DNA of 64,000 nucleotides from Candidatus Omnitrophota bacterium (GTDB lineage: Bacteria; Omnitrophota; Omnitrophia; Omnitrophales; JACROU01). The DNA lies in the NCBI GenBank assembly GCA_029261035.1, contig JAJDCD010000025.1, positions 320,926 through 384,925 of the forward strand, in the 5' to 3' direction. The notes below the pieces were generated by a model. The model worked only from the letters and a program-made list of their open reading frames with translations, was not told the DNA's origin and searched no databases. Made by a program: the position numbers and the translations under genes. Every line of letters begins with the position of its first letter. Within the stretch, counting starts at the first letter, position 1. Shown piece after piece: positions 24,556 to 32,283 of the stretch.

Positions 24556-24583
24556 TTGTAACAAAACACAGACCTCCTATAGT
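24556..24583 (+). promoter_or_regulatory. Probable promoter of the barrel-lipoprotein operon
   Basis: TTGTAA (24556-24561), a 16-base spacer, TATAGT (24578-24583). The start near 24590 would give a leader of about 107 bases. Confidence 0.5.
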
Positions 24584-24697
24584 AAACATGCGTCTTGCCT
24601 TATTTTAATCGCAATAACCGTGCCTATCTAAAAAATAGGTGAAAACTTAATCAATTTTATGTAACATACTGTCGTTAAAACTAATTACAAATTAACT

Positions 24698-26041
24698 ATG
24701 CATAAATTATTTCTAAACACTCTCAACTTTGTTCTCGTTTTTAGCATCATCTTCAGTGGCTCTCCTTCTCTTTTTGCAGAAGCAACCACTCCGAATGTCC
24801 GCGGCATTGAACAAGAAGAAACCAAAACTTTAGACACCACATTAGCTGCTCTTTCTGCAGGACTTTACCTTCCTAGAAAACTCGTGGACGGTACTTTTTT
24901 TGGTGCAGCAAAAACAGCTAAAGTTGTAAGCGATCCTGACTTCATTCGTAAAGTTGAAGACATCCTTTATATATACAAAAGAGACCTTGCTTGGTTTCCA
25001 ACATTTTCTTGGCAATCCGGTTATCGCCCTAATTATGGTGCAGGTATTTACTATAGTAAAAATGGTGTCAAATCACTGACACGCTTTTCTTTAAACGATT
25101 CTGATTATTATTCTTTCAGCACAAAAGCCTCATACACTCAATATTTTGGTCGAGTTAAATGGAAAACATCTGTAGCGGGTTTATATGAAAAGCGGGATGA
25201 CCGGAGATTCTACGGCATCGGATCTTCCCCAATGGCTGATACAAGAAACGTCTTTTTATCCCCCGAAGATTTTGGTGTCTTCACCGAAGAACGTAGAAAA
25301 TTAGAATGGAGTTCTTCTATCTATCCTGCAGAAAAATGGGGCTTCACTTATTTGGGCTATTACCAACGAAGAGGTCTTTTAGCTTCAGGCAAAGGCGACA
25401 ACGATCTTCGAGATCGTTTTAGAGTGTCTGCCATTCAAGGTTTTAATAATGCTCCTATCACACAAATATATAACGAACTCTCTTTTAAAGTTGATACTCG
25501 TGATAATGATAAAATGATTTCTAGAGGATTTAGAAGTGAAGTTTATTCAGGCATTTCTGTTGGGCTTGAAAATAATGACTCTGACTTTGTTCGTTTCGGT
25601 GCTGATGTTGCTGCCTTTATTCCAGTTATAAAAGAAAATCGTGTTCTTGTTCCTCGGATTGTATTTAATGGTGTTAACGAGTTTGATGACAGGAACCCAA
25701 TTCCTTTTACAGAATTTCCAAGAAACAGAACCTTTAGAGGCGTTTCTGATAAAGATTTAATTCGTAGTGATAAATTAGCTTTTGTTCCTTCTCTAGAATA
25801 TCAATGGCCTTTATCTCATGTACTTTCAGGTCATATATTTATAGACACGCTTATCGTTGGGCCTACTATTAGTGATTTAGGTTGGGATGATGGGCTCTGG
25901 GCCGCTGGTGTTGGCGTTGATTTTCATTATAGGGAAAGAGAATTCGGACGAGCTCAATTTGCTGTAGGCTCCGAAGGATTTCAATTTACATTTACTATTG
26001 GAACCCCTCTTCGATCTAACAGTCGATCAGATTGGAAATAA
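24698..26041 (+). CDS. Omp85-type outer-membrane beta-barrel without POTRA domains
   Basis: A 447-residue protein with a signal peptide (about 1-27, ending SLFA). A linker of about 60 residues follows, then a barrel resembling the BamA/TamA C-terminal domain (bacterial surface antigen). Typical features are alternating strands, NELSFKVDTRDNDKMISRGF, the tongue-like segment FTEFPRNRTFRGVSDKDLI with the RGF/RGV hairpin, and a terminal GSEGFQFTFTIGTPL strand. The sequence is too short for POTRA domains, so it is neither BamA nor a TpsB transporter. It overlaps or abuts the following lipoprotein gene; the pair is probably one operon. Confidence 0.78.
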   Translation: MHKLFLNTLNFVLVFSIIFSGSPSLFAEATTPNVRGIEQEETKTLDTTLAALSAGLYLPRKLVDGTFFGAAKTAKVVSDPDFIRKVEDILYIYKRDLAWFPTFSWQSGYRPNYGAGIYYSKNGVKSLTRFSLNDSDYYSFSTKASYTQYFGRVKWKTSVAGLYEKRDDRRFYGIGSSPMADTRNVFLSPEDFGVFTEERRKLEWSSSIYPAEKWGFTYLGYYQRRGLLASGKGDNDLRDRFRVSAIQGFNNAPITQIYNELSFKVDTRDNDKMISRGFRSEVYSGISVGLENNDSDFVRFGADVAAFIPVIKENRVLVPRIVFNGVNEFDDRNPIPFTEFPRNRTFRGVSDKDLIRSDKLAFVPSLEYQWPLSHVLSGHIFIDTLIVGPTISDLGWDDGLWAAGVGVDFHYREREFGRAQFAVGSEGFQFTFTIGTPLRSNSRSDWK

Positions 26042-26043
26042 AG

Positions 26044-27618
26044 ATGAATAAAATAAACTCCACCCTTGTTGTCTTATGCTTAGTCTTTCTAGTTTCTGGC
26101 TGTGCAAATAAACACTATGTTTTCAGTGATACAAGTCCCGTCAAAACCTTAAACGACATGCAAGCTTCCCCATTACCTACAACAAATGATTTTGACTTCG
26201 CAGAAAATGCAGTAACTTCTGCCGGAAGATATCCTATCTCAGGTCATTTAGATCTAAGAAGAGCTAGTCGCAGTGCTGATGTAAACTCAATGGATCAAGT
26301 TCCAAATTCAACCTGGTACAACGCGAGATTGGGTTACACAGATATCAGCCCTAACGATTTGCTTCAAGGACCTATTTCTATTGGGGCTCCTCAAAAACCT
26401 ATTACTGTAATTAAAACTAAAAAAATTGGTGATAGCAAAGGATTTATTGTTAAGGACAGTAAAGGAAATAAATATTTAATCAAATTTGATCCTGCAGAGT
26501 ATCCATTACTTCAAACAACAAACAACTTAGTTGTGAATCGCCTTTTTTGGGGTTTCGGTTTTAATGTCCCTGAAGATTTTATTTTTTATTTCAAACGCAA
26601 TGATTTAAATGTAGATTCCAATATCAATGAGTCTGATGTGGACTCACTGCTTTTCGAAGTAGGTGCGGATAAAACAGGCCAGTATAGAACTACTGCAAGT
26701 TTATTGATTGAAGGCACTGTCCTAGGAGGAACACATCAAAAAGGAGTTCGTAAAGGGGATCTGAACGATAGAGTACCTCATGAGAACCTCCGTTCCCTAA
26801 GATCTCTTCGTGTCTTCTGTGCTTGGCTTGACCATACCGGAATGAGAACCGATAACTCTTTAGATGTTTATACCGGAACTGCGGGTAATGGTTACACAAA
26901 ACACTACCTTCTTGATTTTGGTGAAACTCTAGGAGCACATGGGGTAGAAAAAGGCCGCCCTTGGGATGGTCATGAACACTACTTCTCTTTAAAAGACTCT
27001 ATAATAAAATTTGCAGAACTAGGTCTATTTGTCCAACCTTGGGAAAACAGGGATCCAAAATCGAGCACACCTAAAGATTACTATCAAGTAGAAAATTTTA
27101 GTTTTGAAAAATGGAAAGAGTCACTACCTTTTCAACCCATACAAAAAAGCCAACCCGACGACGACTACTGGGCTGTAAAAATTTTAGCATCTGTTACACG
27201 GGAACATCTCGAAACATTATTTAATGCAACGAACAATCCTCAAAAAGAATACCTAAACTATTTAATCGAAACCTTAGTTTCTCGCAAACAAATCATATTA
27301 AACGAAGTTCTTTCTTCCGTATCTCCTGTTGAAAGTACAGGTATTACTAACGGAGAACTTCAAATCACAAATATGGGTCAGAAAATTTTAGGTGGATTAG
27401 ATAATATTAGTTACAAAATAAATTTCTATAATGAGAAGAATAAAAAAATATCGGAAACCCTTTTACTTGAAAACCAATCTACAAATTTCAGTATTCCTAT
27501 AAACACCTCAAGCAATTACCTACGTGTTGATGTCCGAGTTTGGAAGAATGGAAAGAAAGCGCCTCGATCTGCAGAATTTCATATCCGCAACAATAAACTC
27601 GTTGGCGTTGTTCATTAA
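26044..27618 (+). CDS. Lipoprotein with atypical kinase-like fold (HipA/FAM20-like motifs)
   Basis: A 524-residue lipoprotein (lipobox LVSGC, Cys20). Motifs resembling an atypical kinase appear in the right order. These are YLIKFDP with Lys147 as candidate ATP ligand, then NRLFWGFGFNVPEDFIFYF (as in HipA-like N-lobes), WLDHTGMRTDN (residues 261-271, candidate catalytic Asp263 and Asn271), and LLDFGETLG (289-297) as a DFG-like metal motif. The C-terminal 100 residues look like a beta-sandwich. I do not recognise a named family. Cotranscription with an Omp85-type barrel suggests a complex at the outer membrane. ATG 26044 follows the barrel stop closely; kinase activity is inferred only. Confidence 0.5.
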   Translation: MNKINSTLVVLCLVFLVSGCANKHYVFSDTSPVKTLNDMQASPLPTTNDFDFAENAVTSAGRYPISGHLDLRRASRSADVNSMDQVPNSTWYNARLGYTDISPNDLLQGPISIGAPQKPITVIKTKKIGDSKGFIVKDSKGNKYLIKFDPAEYPLLQTTNNLVVNRLFWGFGFNVPEDFIFYFKRNDLNVDSNINESDVDSLLFEVGADKTGQYRTTASLLIEGTVLGGTHQKGVRKGDLNDRVPHENLRSLRSLRVFCAWLDHTGMRTDNSLDVYTGTAGNGYTKHYLLDFGETLGAHGVEKGRPWDGHEHYFSLKDSIIKFAELGLFVQPWENRDPKSSTPKDYYQVENFSFEKWKESLPFQPIQKSQPDDDYWAVKILASVTREHLETLFNATNNPQKEYLNYLIETLVSRKQIILNEVLSSVSPVESTGITNGELQITNMGQKILGGLDNISYKINFYNEKNKKISETLLLENQSTNFSIPINTSSNYLRVDVRVWKNGKKAPRSAEFHIRNNKLVGVVH

Positions 27619-27632
27619 TTTTTAGGAAAAAG

Positions 27633-27685
27633 TGTGTCATTGCGAGGCCATTGGTAATTGAGCCGTGGCAACCTCACAATGACGG
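27633..27685. repeat. Dispersed palindromic repeat, GTCATTGCGAGG type
   Basis: GTCATTGCGAGG at the left and CTCACAATGAC at the right, with GTGGCAACC inside. It is a shorter, diverged relative of the element at 3957-4071. Confidence 0.6.
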
Positions 27686-27739
27686 TGCTTTTAGGCAGAA
27701 TAAATGGAGACAGGTAACTTTACTCTCTCATTGCAGGAA

Positions 27740-28516
27740 TTAAACTTCTGAAATAAGATATCGTTTCAACTCTTTAGTTTTAGGACAAGAAACAAGATCC
27801 TCCACACTTCCCTGTTCTATTAAACGCCCTACACCCTCTTTAGAAGATAAGAATACAATTCGATCACTCACCCTTCTTCCTTGAGCTAGTTGATGTGTTA
27901 CAAGAATAATCGATTTAGTTTGCTTCATTTCTAAAAGAGCTTCTTCTATTTCATGCGTGGAATGAGGATCTAAGCTCGAAGTAGGCTCATCTAATAATAA
28001 AATTTCTGGATCTGCTGCTAAAACTCGAGCAAAGCACAGCCTTTGTTTTTGTCCCAAAGATAGGATAGATGCAGATTTATTCAACCTATCTTTAACTTCA
28101 TCCCACAAATGCGCTTTCTTCAAAACCTCTTCTGCTAATCCATCAGCTTCTTTTCTATCTAACTTTAAATGATGCCTTACCCCAAACAACACATTTCGCA
28201 TAATAGAACCTGGAAAAATACAAGGCTTCTGAAAAACGAGTCCAATTTTTTTTCTTAAGAAATAAATAGAATAATTTTCAAAAATACTTTTACCACAACA
28301 AGTAACATCTCCTGTCACATTCAATTTGGACTCCAAATCTGCTAAACGGTTCAAAACACGAAGCAAAGTTGACTTACCCGATCCAGACGGGCCCATCAAA
28401 GTTAAAATTTCATTAGAATATAGGTCAAAGGATACATCCTTTACTATAGGTTCATCCCCGGCTGAAACAGAAATATTTTTAACCGAAAGAACTTTACTAG
28501 AATGTAGATTTGTCAT
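27740..28516 (-). CDS. pstB: Phosphate ABC transporter ATP-binding protein
   Basis: A 258-residue ABC ATPase with Walker A GPSGSGKST, signature SLGQKQR, Walker B ILLLDEPTSSLD and switch His in LVTHQLAQG. It powers high-affinity phosphate uptake with PstS, PstC and PstA. The signature SLGQK replaces the usual LSGGQ. The ATG overlaps the pstA stop by 4 bases with GGAGG upstream. It is the last gene of the pst operon, and no phoU follows. Confidence 0.9.
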   Translation of the reverse strand: MTNLHSSKVLSVKNISVSAGDEPIVKDVSFDLYSNEILTLMGPSGSGKSTLLRVLNRLADLESKLNVTGDVTCCGKSIFENYSIYFLRKKIGLVFQKPCIFPGSIMRNVLFGVRHHLKLDRKEADGLAEEVLKKAHLWDEVKDRLNKSASILSLGQKQRLCFARVLAADPEILLLDEPTSSLDPHSTHEIEEALLEMKQTKSIILVTHQLAQGRRVSDRIVFLSSKEGVGRLIEQGSVEDLVSCPKTKELKRYLISEV

Positions 28517-29373
28517 ACTTTTGCCTCCTCATGCGCTCTAAGCCTAAACGGAAGAGCAATCCCACTAATTAAAATAACCAACATGATCAACACCAGAGAA
28601 CTTCCCCAAGCATTACTCAGAGCTTGTGGATGATAAGACTCCTGAACTAAATTAAAAATATGATAAGGCAAAGAAAGAATTGGACTTTCCTTTACTCCTG
28701 TAGGGATGGTCGCCCCAGAAAAAATGGTTGCTGTAAACATAATGGGAGCTGTTTCTCCCACAGCACGTGCCAAACCCAACAACACTCCTGATAAAAAACT
28801 GGAAAAACTCTGTGGCAAAATAATGGAAAATATAATCTGCGTCTTTCTCATCCCTAACGCCAAACCATTTTCGATATACTCTGAAGATATTCTGTTAATC
28901 CCTTCTGACAATGCAAGAGTTGTCGTTGGTAAAATCATCATTGCTAACAAGAATCCTCCAGTGAACCAAGACTTACCCCAACCTAAATATTTAACAAAAA
29001 AGAAGAATCCAAAAATCCCGAATAAAACAGAAGGAATTCCATTTAAAATATAAAGAAATAATTCCATGGTTTTTTTAACAAATGCTTTTTGAATATAGAT
29101 CGATTTAACAAGAGCAAAACCCATAGACAAAGGAAACACAATAAACAAAGTCGTTATTGCTAAAATTAAAGTCCCTAGGATTTGGTAAAAAATTCCACCA
29201 GAAATTCCACCCTCCCGCATAGGTGACAACAAAAATTCTAACGAAAGAGACTGAAAACCTTTTGATAGAAGTAATATAAATCCAAGAAAAAGTAAACTCA
29301 CCGTAATAAAACCAGATAAGTAGACTAATAAGATAAATAACTGATTCTTCCAAATTCGAATTGAACTAACCAT
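28513..29373 (-). CDS. pstA: Phosphate ABC transporter permease PstA
   Basis: A 286-residue integral membrane protein with six hydrophobic segments. The cytoplasmic EAA loop is SEGINRISSEYIENGLALGM..RKTQIIFSIILPQS in split form. PstA pairs with PstC to form the phosphate channel in the inner membrane. It overlaps pstB at its end and pstC at its start (8 bases). Confidence 0.88.
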   Translation of the reverse strand: MVSSIRIWKNQLFILLVYLSGFITVSLLFLGFILLLSKGFQSLSLEFLLSPMREGGISGGIFYQILGTLILAITTLFIVFPLSMGFALVKSIYIQKAFVKKTMELFLYILNGIPSVLFGIFGFFFFVKYLGWGKSWFTGGFLLAMMILPTTTLALSEGINRISSEYIENGLALGMRKTQIIFSIILPQSFSSFLSGVLLGLARAVGETAPIMFTATIFSGATIPTGVKESPILSLPYHIFNLVQESYHPQALSNAWGSSLVLIMLVILISGIALPFRLRAHEEAKV

Positions 29374-30310
29374 GTTGATATTTTCTCCCTAACCAATTCA
29401 CGGCTTCCCCCATAGCAACAATAACCCCAACAAAAACAAATAGAATTAAGCCTAGACCAATCATTGCAGACCAATGTGTCGGTTCTCCATAAGCAATATA
29501 AAGCTCCGACCCACCTAATTTACTCGTAATGGTTTGCCCTGCCTCAAATAAAGGCTTTAAAGAGAAAAGAGAATCAGACAATCGATTATCAGCCCTTCCA
29601 ATCACTAAATACACAGCTATCGTCTCCCCCAACGCACGCCCTAAACCCAGAAGAACCGCTGCAATAATACCGGGAATGGCTCTAGGCAATACTCCGTGAA
29701 CAAAGGTTTCCAAACGAGTTAAACCCAAAGATAAAGCCACTTCACGGTGCTCTTTGCTAACACCTCTAAGAGCATCTTCAGACAGACTCATGACTGTCGG
29801 CAAAATCATAACTGCCAAAATAACACTCGCAGTTAAAAGAGTGTCTCCACTTTCTGGAGAAAATGGAGCAAACCATTTAAAAATAAGTGGGCGCAAAAAA
29901 AGAACTCCCAACAAACCATATACAACCGAAGGAATACCCGCTAGAAGTTCGATAAAACTCTTAACATAGACCCGAATAGAATTGGGCAAAAACTCTGAAG
30001 TTAAAATTGCAGAACCTAAAGCAAAAGGTAAGCTCAACACAATAGCTAAGAATGAAACCAGTATCGTTCCATAAATCATGGAAGCAGCGCCGTATTGGTT
30101 TATGCGATAAAACCAATCTGCATCTGTAATAAAACTTAGTTGTTCTTGAAAAAAAATAGGGGATCCTTGAATCAGTAAAAAAAGGGCCATCCCACAAAAA
30201 AACAATAGACTCACTAATGTAAAAATTAACGAGAAAGCACCTGTAACACTAAATGGAAATGTGGGTTTGGATAAAATTGCTTTGGAGCTAACGAACACTA
30301 AGATACCCAT
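29366..30310 (-). CDS. pstC: Phosphate ABC transporter permease PstC
   Basis: A 314-residue membrane protein with six to seven hydrophobic segments. The EAA-loop is SEDALRGVSKEHREVALSLG, followed by RALGETIAVYLVIG, a PstC hallmark. Its first codons overlap the end of pstS by 23 bases; a GTG four codons further in is an alternative start because no strong ribosome site precedes the ATG. It forms the channel with PstA. Confidence 0.88.
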   Translation of the reverse strand: MGILVFVSSKAILSKPTFPFSVTGAFSLIFTLVSLLFFCGMALFLLIQGSPIFFQEQLSFITDADWFYRINQYGAASMIYGTILVSFLAIVLSLPFALGSAILTSEFLPNSIRVYVKSFIELLAGIPSVVYGLLGVLFLRPLIFKWFAPFSPESGDTLLTASVILAVMILPTVMSLSEDALRGVSKEHREVALSLGLTRLETFVHGVLPRAIPGIIAAVLLGLGRALGETIAVYLVIGRADNRLSDSLFSLKPLFEAGQTITSKLGGSELYIAYGEPTHWSAMIGLGLILFVFVGVIVAMGEAVNWLGRKYQHG

Positions 30311-31133
30311 ATTTCTTTACAAGCTCTTGCCCACGATCTGATAAAATAAAGTCGATAAATTCCTTTTGATAGCCTGTGGGTTTACCATTCGTAACTAAAA
30401 ATAAAGAACGAGACAAAGGGTACTCTCCGCTCATAATGGTTTCCTTCGTAGGCATAACACTCTCGCCTGTAGGAAGCTGAATGCCAATAGCTTTTATTCT
30501 TTCAGAATTTTCTGCCCAAGCATAAGACAGTTGGGTAATAGCACTATTATGAAATGCCACTTTATTTTTGGCTTCTTCATTAGCTCCAACTTCAGGGTGG
30601 GCAACTAATGGAGAATTTTTGTAGCTCCCATACGCCCAATTCGAGAAAACTTCCCACGTCCCTCTCCCAGGCTCTTTATTGTAAAAAACAACCTTGGAAT
30701 CTTGTCCTCCCAATTCTTTCCAATTAAGGATTTTTCTCTCATACAATTGTTGAATCTGTTTTTTTGACAAAAACTGGATACCCGAATCCCATACGGGTTG
30801 AGAGACAACTAAAGCAAGACCATCAATCCCTATCTTAAAAGATTCGAAATTAGCTGAAGCATATTTATTGCGATCGGCCTCGGAAATAGGTTTAGAAATC
30901 ATACCTATATCAACAAAACCTTCTCCTACAGCTGAAATCCCTCCAGAAGACCCCCCTTGGGTATCTACATAAATAGTCCATCCACGCTCTGCCCTTAAAA
31001 TCTCAGCCGCTTCCGAAATAACAGGGTTCACCGTGGTAGAACCTTGTATTTTAATTTTAACCTCACCTTCTTTAGCATTCAGAATCGAGGGTAATAGCAA
31101 AATAGCTAAAACAATCCAACCTATTTTCTTCAT
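30288..31133 (-). CDS. pstS: Phosphate-binding periplasmic protein
   Basis: A 281-residue periplasmic binding protein. The signal peptide ends near ILNA (about residue 20). It has IQGSTTVNPVISEAAEIL, DTQGGSSGGISAVGEGFVDIG with the phosphate-binding Ser/Thr/Gly residues, SKPISEADRNKY and a late GREP-like EPGRGTWEVF. It captures phosphate for PstCAB. The ATG at 31133 has GGAGGA upstream and lies within a longer frame starting at 31151. It follows arsR after a 56-base gap with no terminator seen, so they are probably one transcript. Confidence 0.9.
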   Translation of the reverse strand: MKKIGWIVLAILLLPSILNAKEGEVKIKIQGSTTVNPVISEAAEILRAERGWTIYVDTQGGSSGGISAVGEGFVDIGMISKPISEADRNKYASANFESFKIGIDGLALVVSQPVWDSGIQFLSKKQIQQLYERKILNWKELGGQDSKVVFYNKEPGRGTWEVFSNWAYGSYKNSPLVAHPEVGANEEAKNKVAFHNSAITQLSYAWAENSERIKAIGIQLPTGESVMPTKETIMSGEYPLSRSLFLVTNGKPTGYQKEFIDFILSDRGQELVKKYGYLSVR

Positions 31134-31189
31134 ATCTCCTCCAAGAATCAAAGAATCAAAATTCTTTGATGGATTTTAAACAAAAAAAA

Positions 31190-31498
31190 TCAATCCTTAA
31201 ATTTCACTTCACAACAACCTAGCTGCAATGTCTGTTGCTGACTCTCATTCAAACTACTTTTAACCTGAGGGCAAAGCTGATAAAAAATCTTATGGCCTTC
31301 TCTTACAGAAGAAATTAAGCCAGCTGTTTTTAAAATTTTTAAGTGATGAGAGACATGCGATTGAGTTAAGTTTAGTTCAGACATTAAATCTGTTACACAT
31401 TTTTCATCTTTAAATAAGGAATGCAAAATATCTAATCGGATTCGATCAGCTAAAGCTTTGAATAACTCAGCACTATCTTTATTTTTCAAATCTGCCAT
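31190..31498 (-). CDS. ArsR/SmtB-family repressor
   Basis: A 102-residue winged-helix regulator: FKALADRIRLDILHSLF, an ELNLTQSHVSHHLKILKTAG recognition helix, and a wing VREGHKIFYQL. A Cys appears in KCVTDLM and a vicinal Cys pair near the C-terminus (LGCCEVKF), which are candidate metalloid or metal ligands. It precedes pstSCAB on the same strand and its own promoter (31549-31576) carries a palindrome near the start site, so autoregulation plus control of phosphate uptake is plausible. Sensing arsenate or arsenite to adjust phosphate transport is an inference. Confidence 0.85.
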   Translation of the reverse strand: MADLKNKDSAELFKALADRIRLDILHSLFKDEKCVTDLMSELNLTQSHVSHHLKILKTAGLISSVREGHKIFYQLCPQVKSSLNESQQQTLQLGCCEVKFKD

Positions 31499-31548
31499 TC
31501 AACTTGTCCTTTTCGATTTTTAAAAAATCTATTAAAAGATAAGTTCTG

Positions 31549-31576
31549 AGTATAGCGAGCTCATTTTTGTTGTCAA
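31549..31576 (-). promoter_or_regulatory. Promoter of arsR-pstSCAB
   Basis: On the minus strand TTGACA (31576-31571), 16-base spacer, TATACT (31554-31549). Downstream, 31515-31529 holds a palindrome (GATTTTT with AAAAATC) that could be the ArsR operator. Confidence 0.65.
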
Positions 31577-31588
31577 GCATCTCAAGTC

Positions 31589-31621
31589 AAAAAAAAAGGG
31601 ATGTCACTATAGACACCCCTT
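31589..31621 (-). terminator. Intrinsic terminator of the fasciclin gene
   Basis: On the minus strand GGGGTGTC and GACATCCC form a stem (one G-U pair) around TATAGT. It is followed by nine or more T. It lies 20 bases after the fasciclin stop. Confidence 0.85.
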
Positions 31622-31641
31622 TAAGTTAATCAGTTAAATGC

Positions 31642-32139
31642 TTAGCCTTTTGCTGGAACAATCACGTTATCGATAACATGAATAATACCATTCGATGTCA
31701 CGATATCTGTTTTAACAACCTTTGCTCCATCAACCATAACACCTGCATCTGTCACATTAATTTCAATAGCAGAGCCTTGTAAAGTTTTAGCTGAGCTAAG
31801 ACCCACAACTTGTTCTGCTTTTACACTACCTGAAACCACATGATAAAGCAAAATTTGCTTAAGCTGCTCTGGTTGAGCAATTAGAGATTCTAAAGTTCCC
31901 TTTGGCAATTTTGCAAAAGCTTCATCTGTAGGCGCAAATACAGTAAAAGGACCTTCTCCCTGTAATGCGTCAACCAAACCTGCTACTTGAAGTGCTTTAG
32001 CAAGGGTATTAAATTGACCTGCTTCAACAGCAGTTTCTACGATATTTTTCTTTTCCATTCCAGCTTCAACTTCATCTGCAGGAACTGCAACAGCTCCACA
32101 AAGAAGCGCAAGCATTAAAGTCATCATCTTAATTTTCAT
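31642..32139 (-). CDS. Exported fasciclin-domain protein
   Basis: A 165-residue protein with a signal peptide (about 1-20) and a single FAS1 domain: FNTLAKALQVAGLVDALQ, the H1 motif GPFTVFAPTDEAFAKLP, the conserved LLYHVVSG, and the H2-like NGIIHVIDNVIVP. Single FAS1 proteins are secreted or periplasmic and linked to adhesion or surface binding, without a defined biochemical activity. AGGAGGAAG precedes the ATG. It has its own strong terminator, so it is probably monocistronic. Confidence 0.92.
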   Translation of the reverse strand: MKIKMMTLMLALLCGAVAVPADEVEAGMEKKNIVETAVEAGQFNTLAKALQVAGLVDALQGEGPFTVFAPTDEAFAKLPKGTLESLIAQPEQLKQILLYHVVSGSVKAEQVVGLSSAKTLQGSAIEINVTDAGVMVDGAKVVKTDIVTSNGIIHVIDNVIVPAKG

Positions 32140-32231
32140 TGATACTTCCTCCTATTAATTTGCAGCTCTTTTGGCTGCTTTACCCTTTTCTACGCCACCT
32201 AACACCATCCGGATTGCCCCTCGCTTCCTCC

Positions 32232-32276
32232 CTAAGGGGCAAGGCGCCCCTTAGTAGGCTCTTAATATGTTAAAAT
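32232..32276 (+). promoter_or_regulatory. Hairpin and -10 element before the metallopeptidase gene
   Basis: CTAAGGGGC (32232-32240) and GCCCCTTAG (32246-32254) form a perfect nine-base stem over the expected -35 position. A -10-like TAAAAT lies at 32271-32276. The ATG at 32284 is then seven bases downstream, the same spacing as at the leaderless gene at 1860. Confidence 0.4.
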
Positions 32277-32283
32277 GGGTTCT

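Larger units (their letters stand above)
24384..24697. other. 314-base divergent promoter region
   Basis: It holds two oppositely oriented promoters with nearly touching -35 boxes (see the separate entries), a short hairpin CCTAT/ATAGG (24623-24639) in the leader of the barrel gene, and no other feature. No Shine-Dalgarno sequence is visible at the barrel gene start. Confidence 0.6.

Noticed and set aside
24384-24697. A sigma-54 promoter for glutamine synthetase
   Set aside because: No TGGCAC-N5-TTGC match was found on the minus strand here; a sigma-70-type match is present instead.
24698-26041. The barrel protein as TpsB partner of the giant exoprotein
   Set aside because: TpsB transporters carry POTRA domains before the barrel; this protein is too short, lies 27 kb away and has a different neighbour.
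29105-29353. Minus-strand 82-codon frame in pstA, and similar frames within pstC, glnN and polA
   Set aside because: They are other-frame shadows of well-supported genes.
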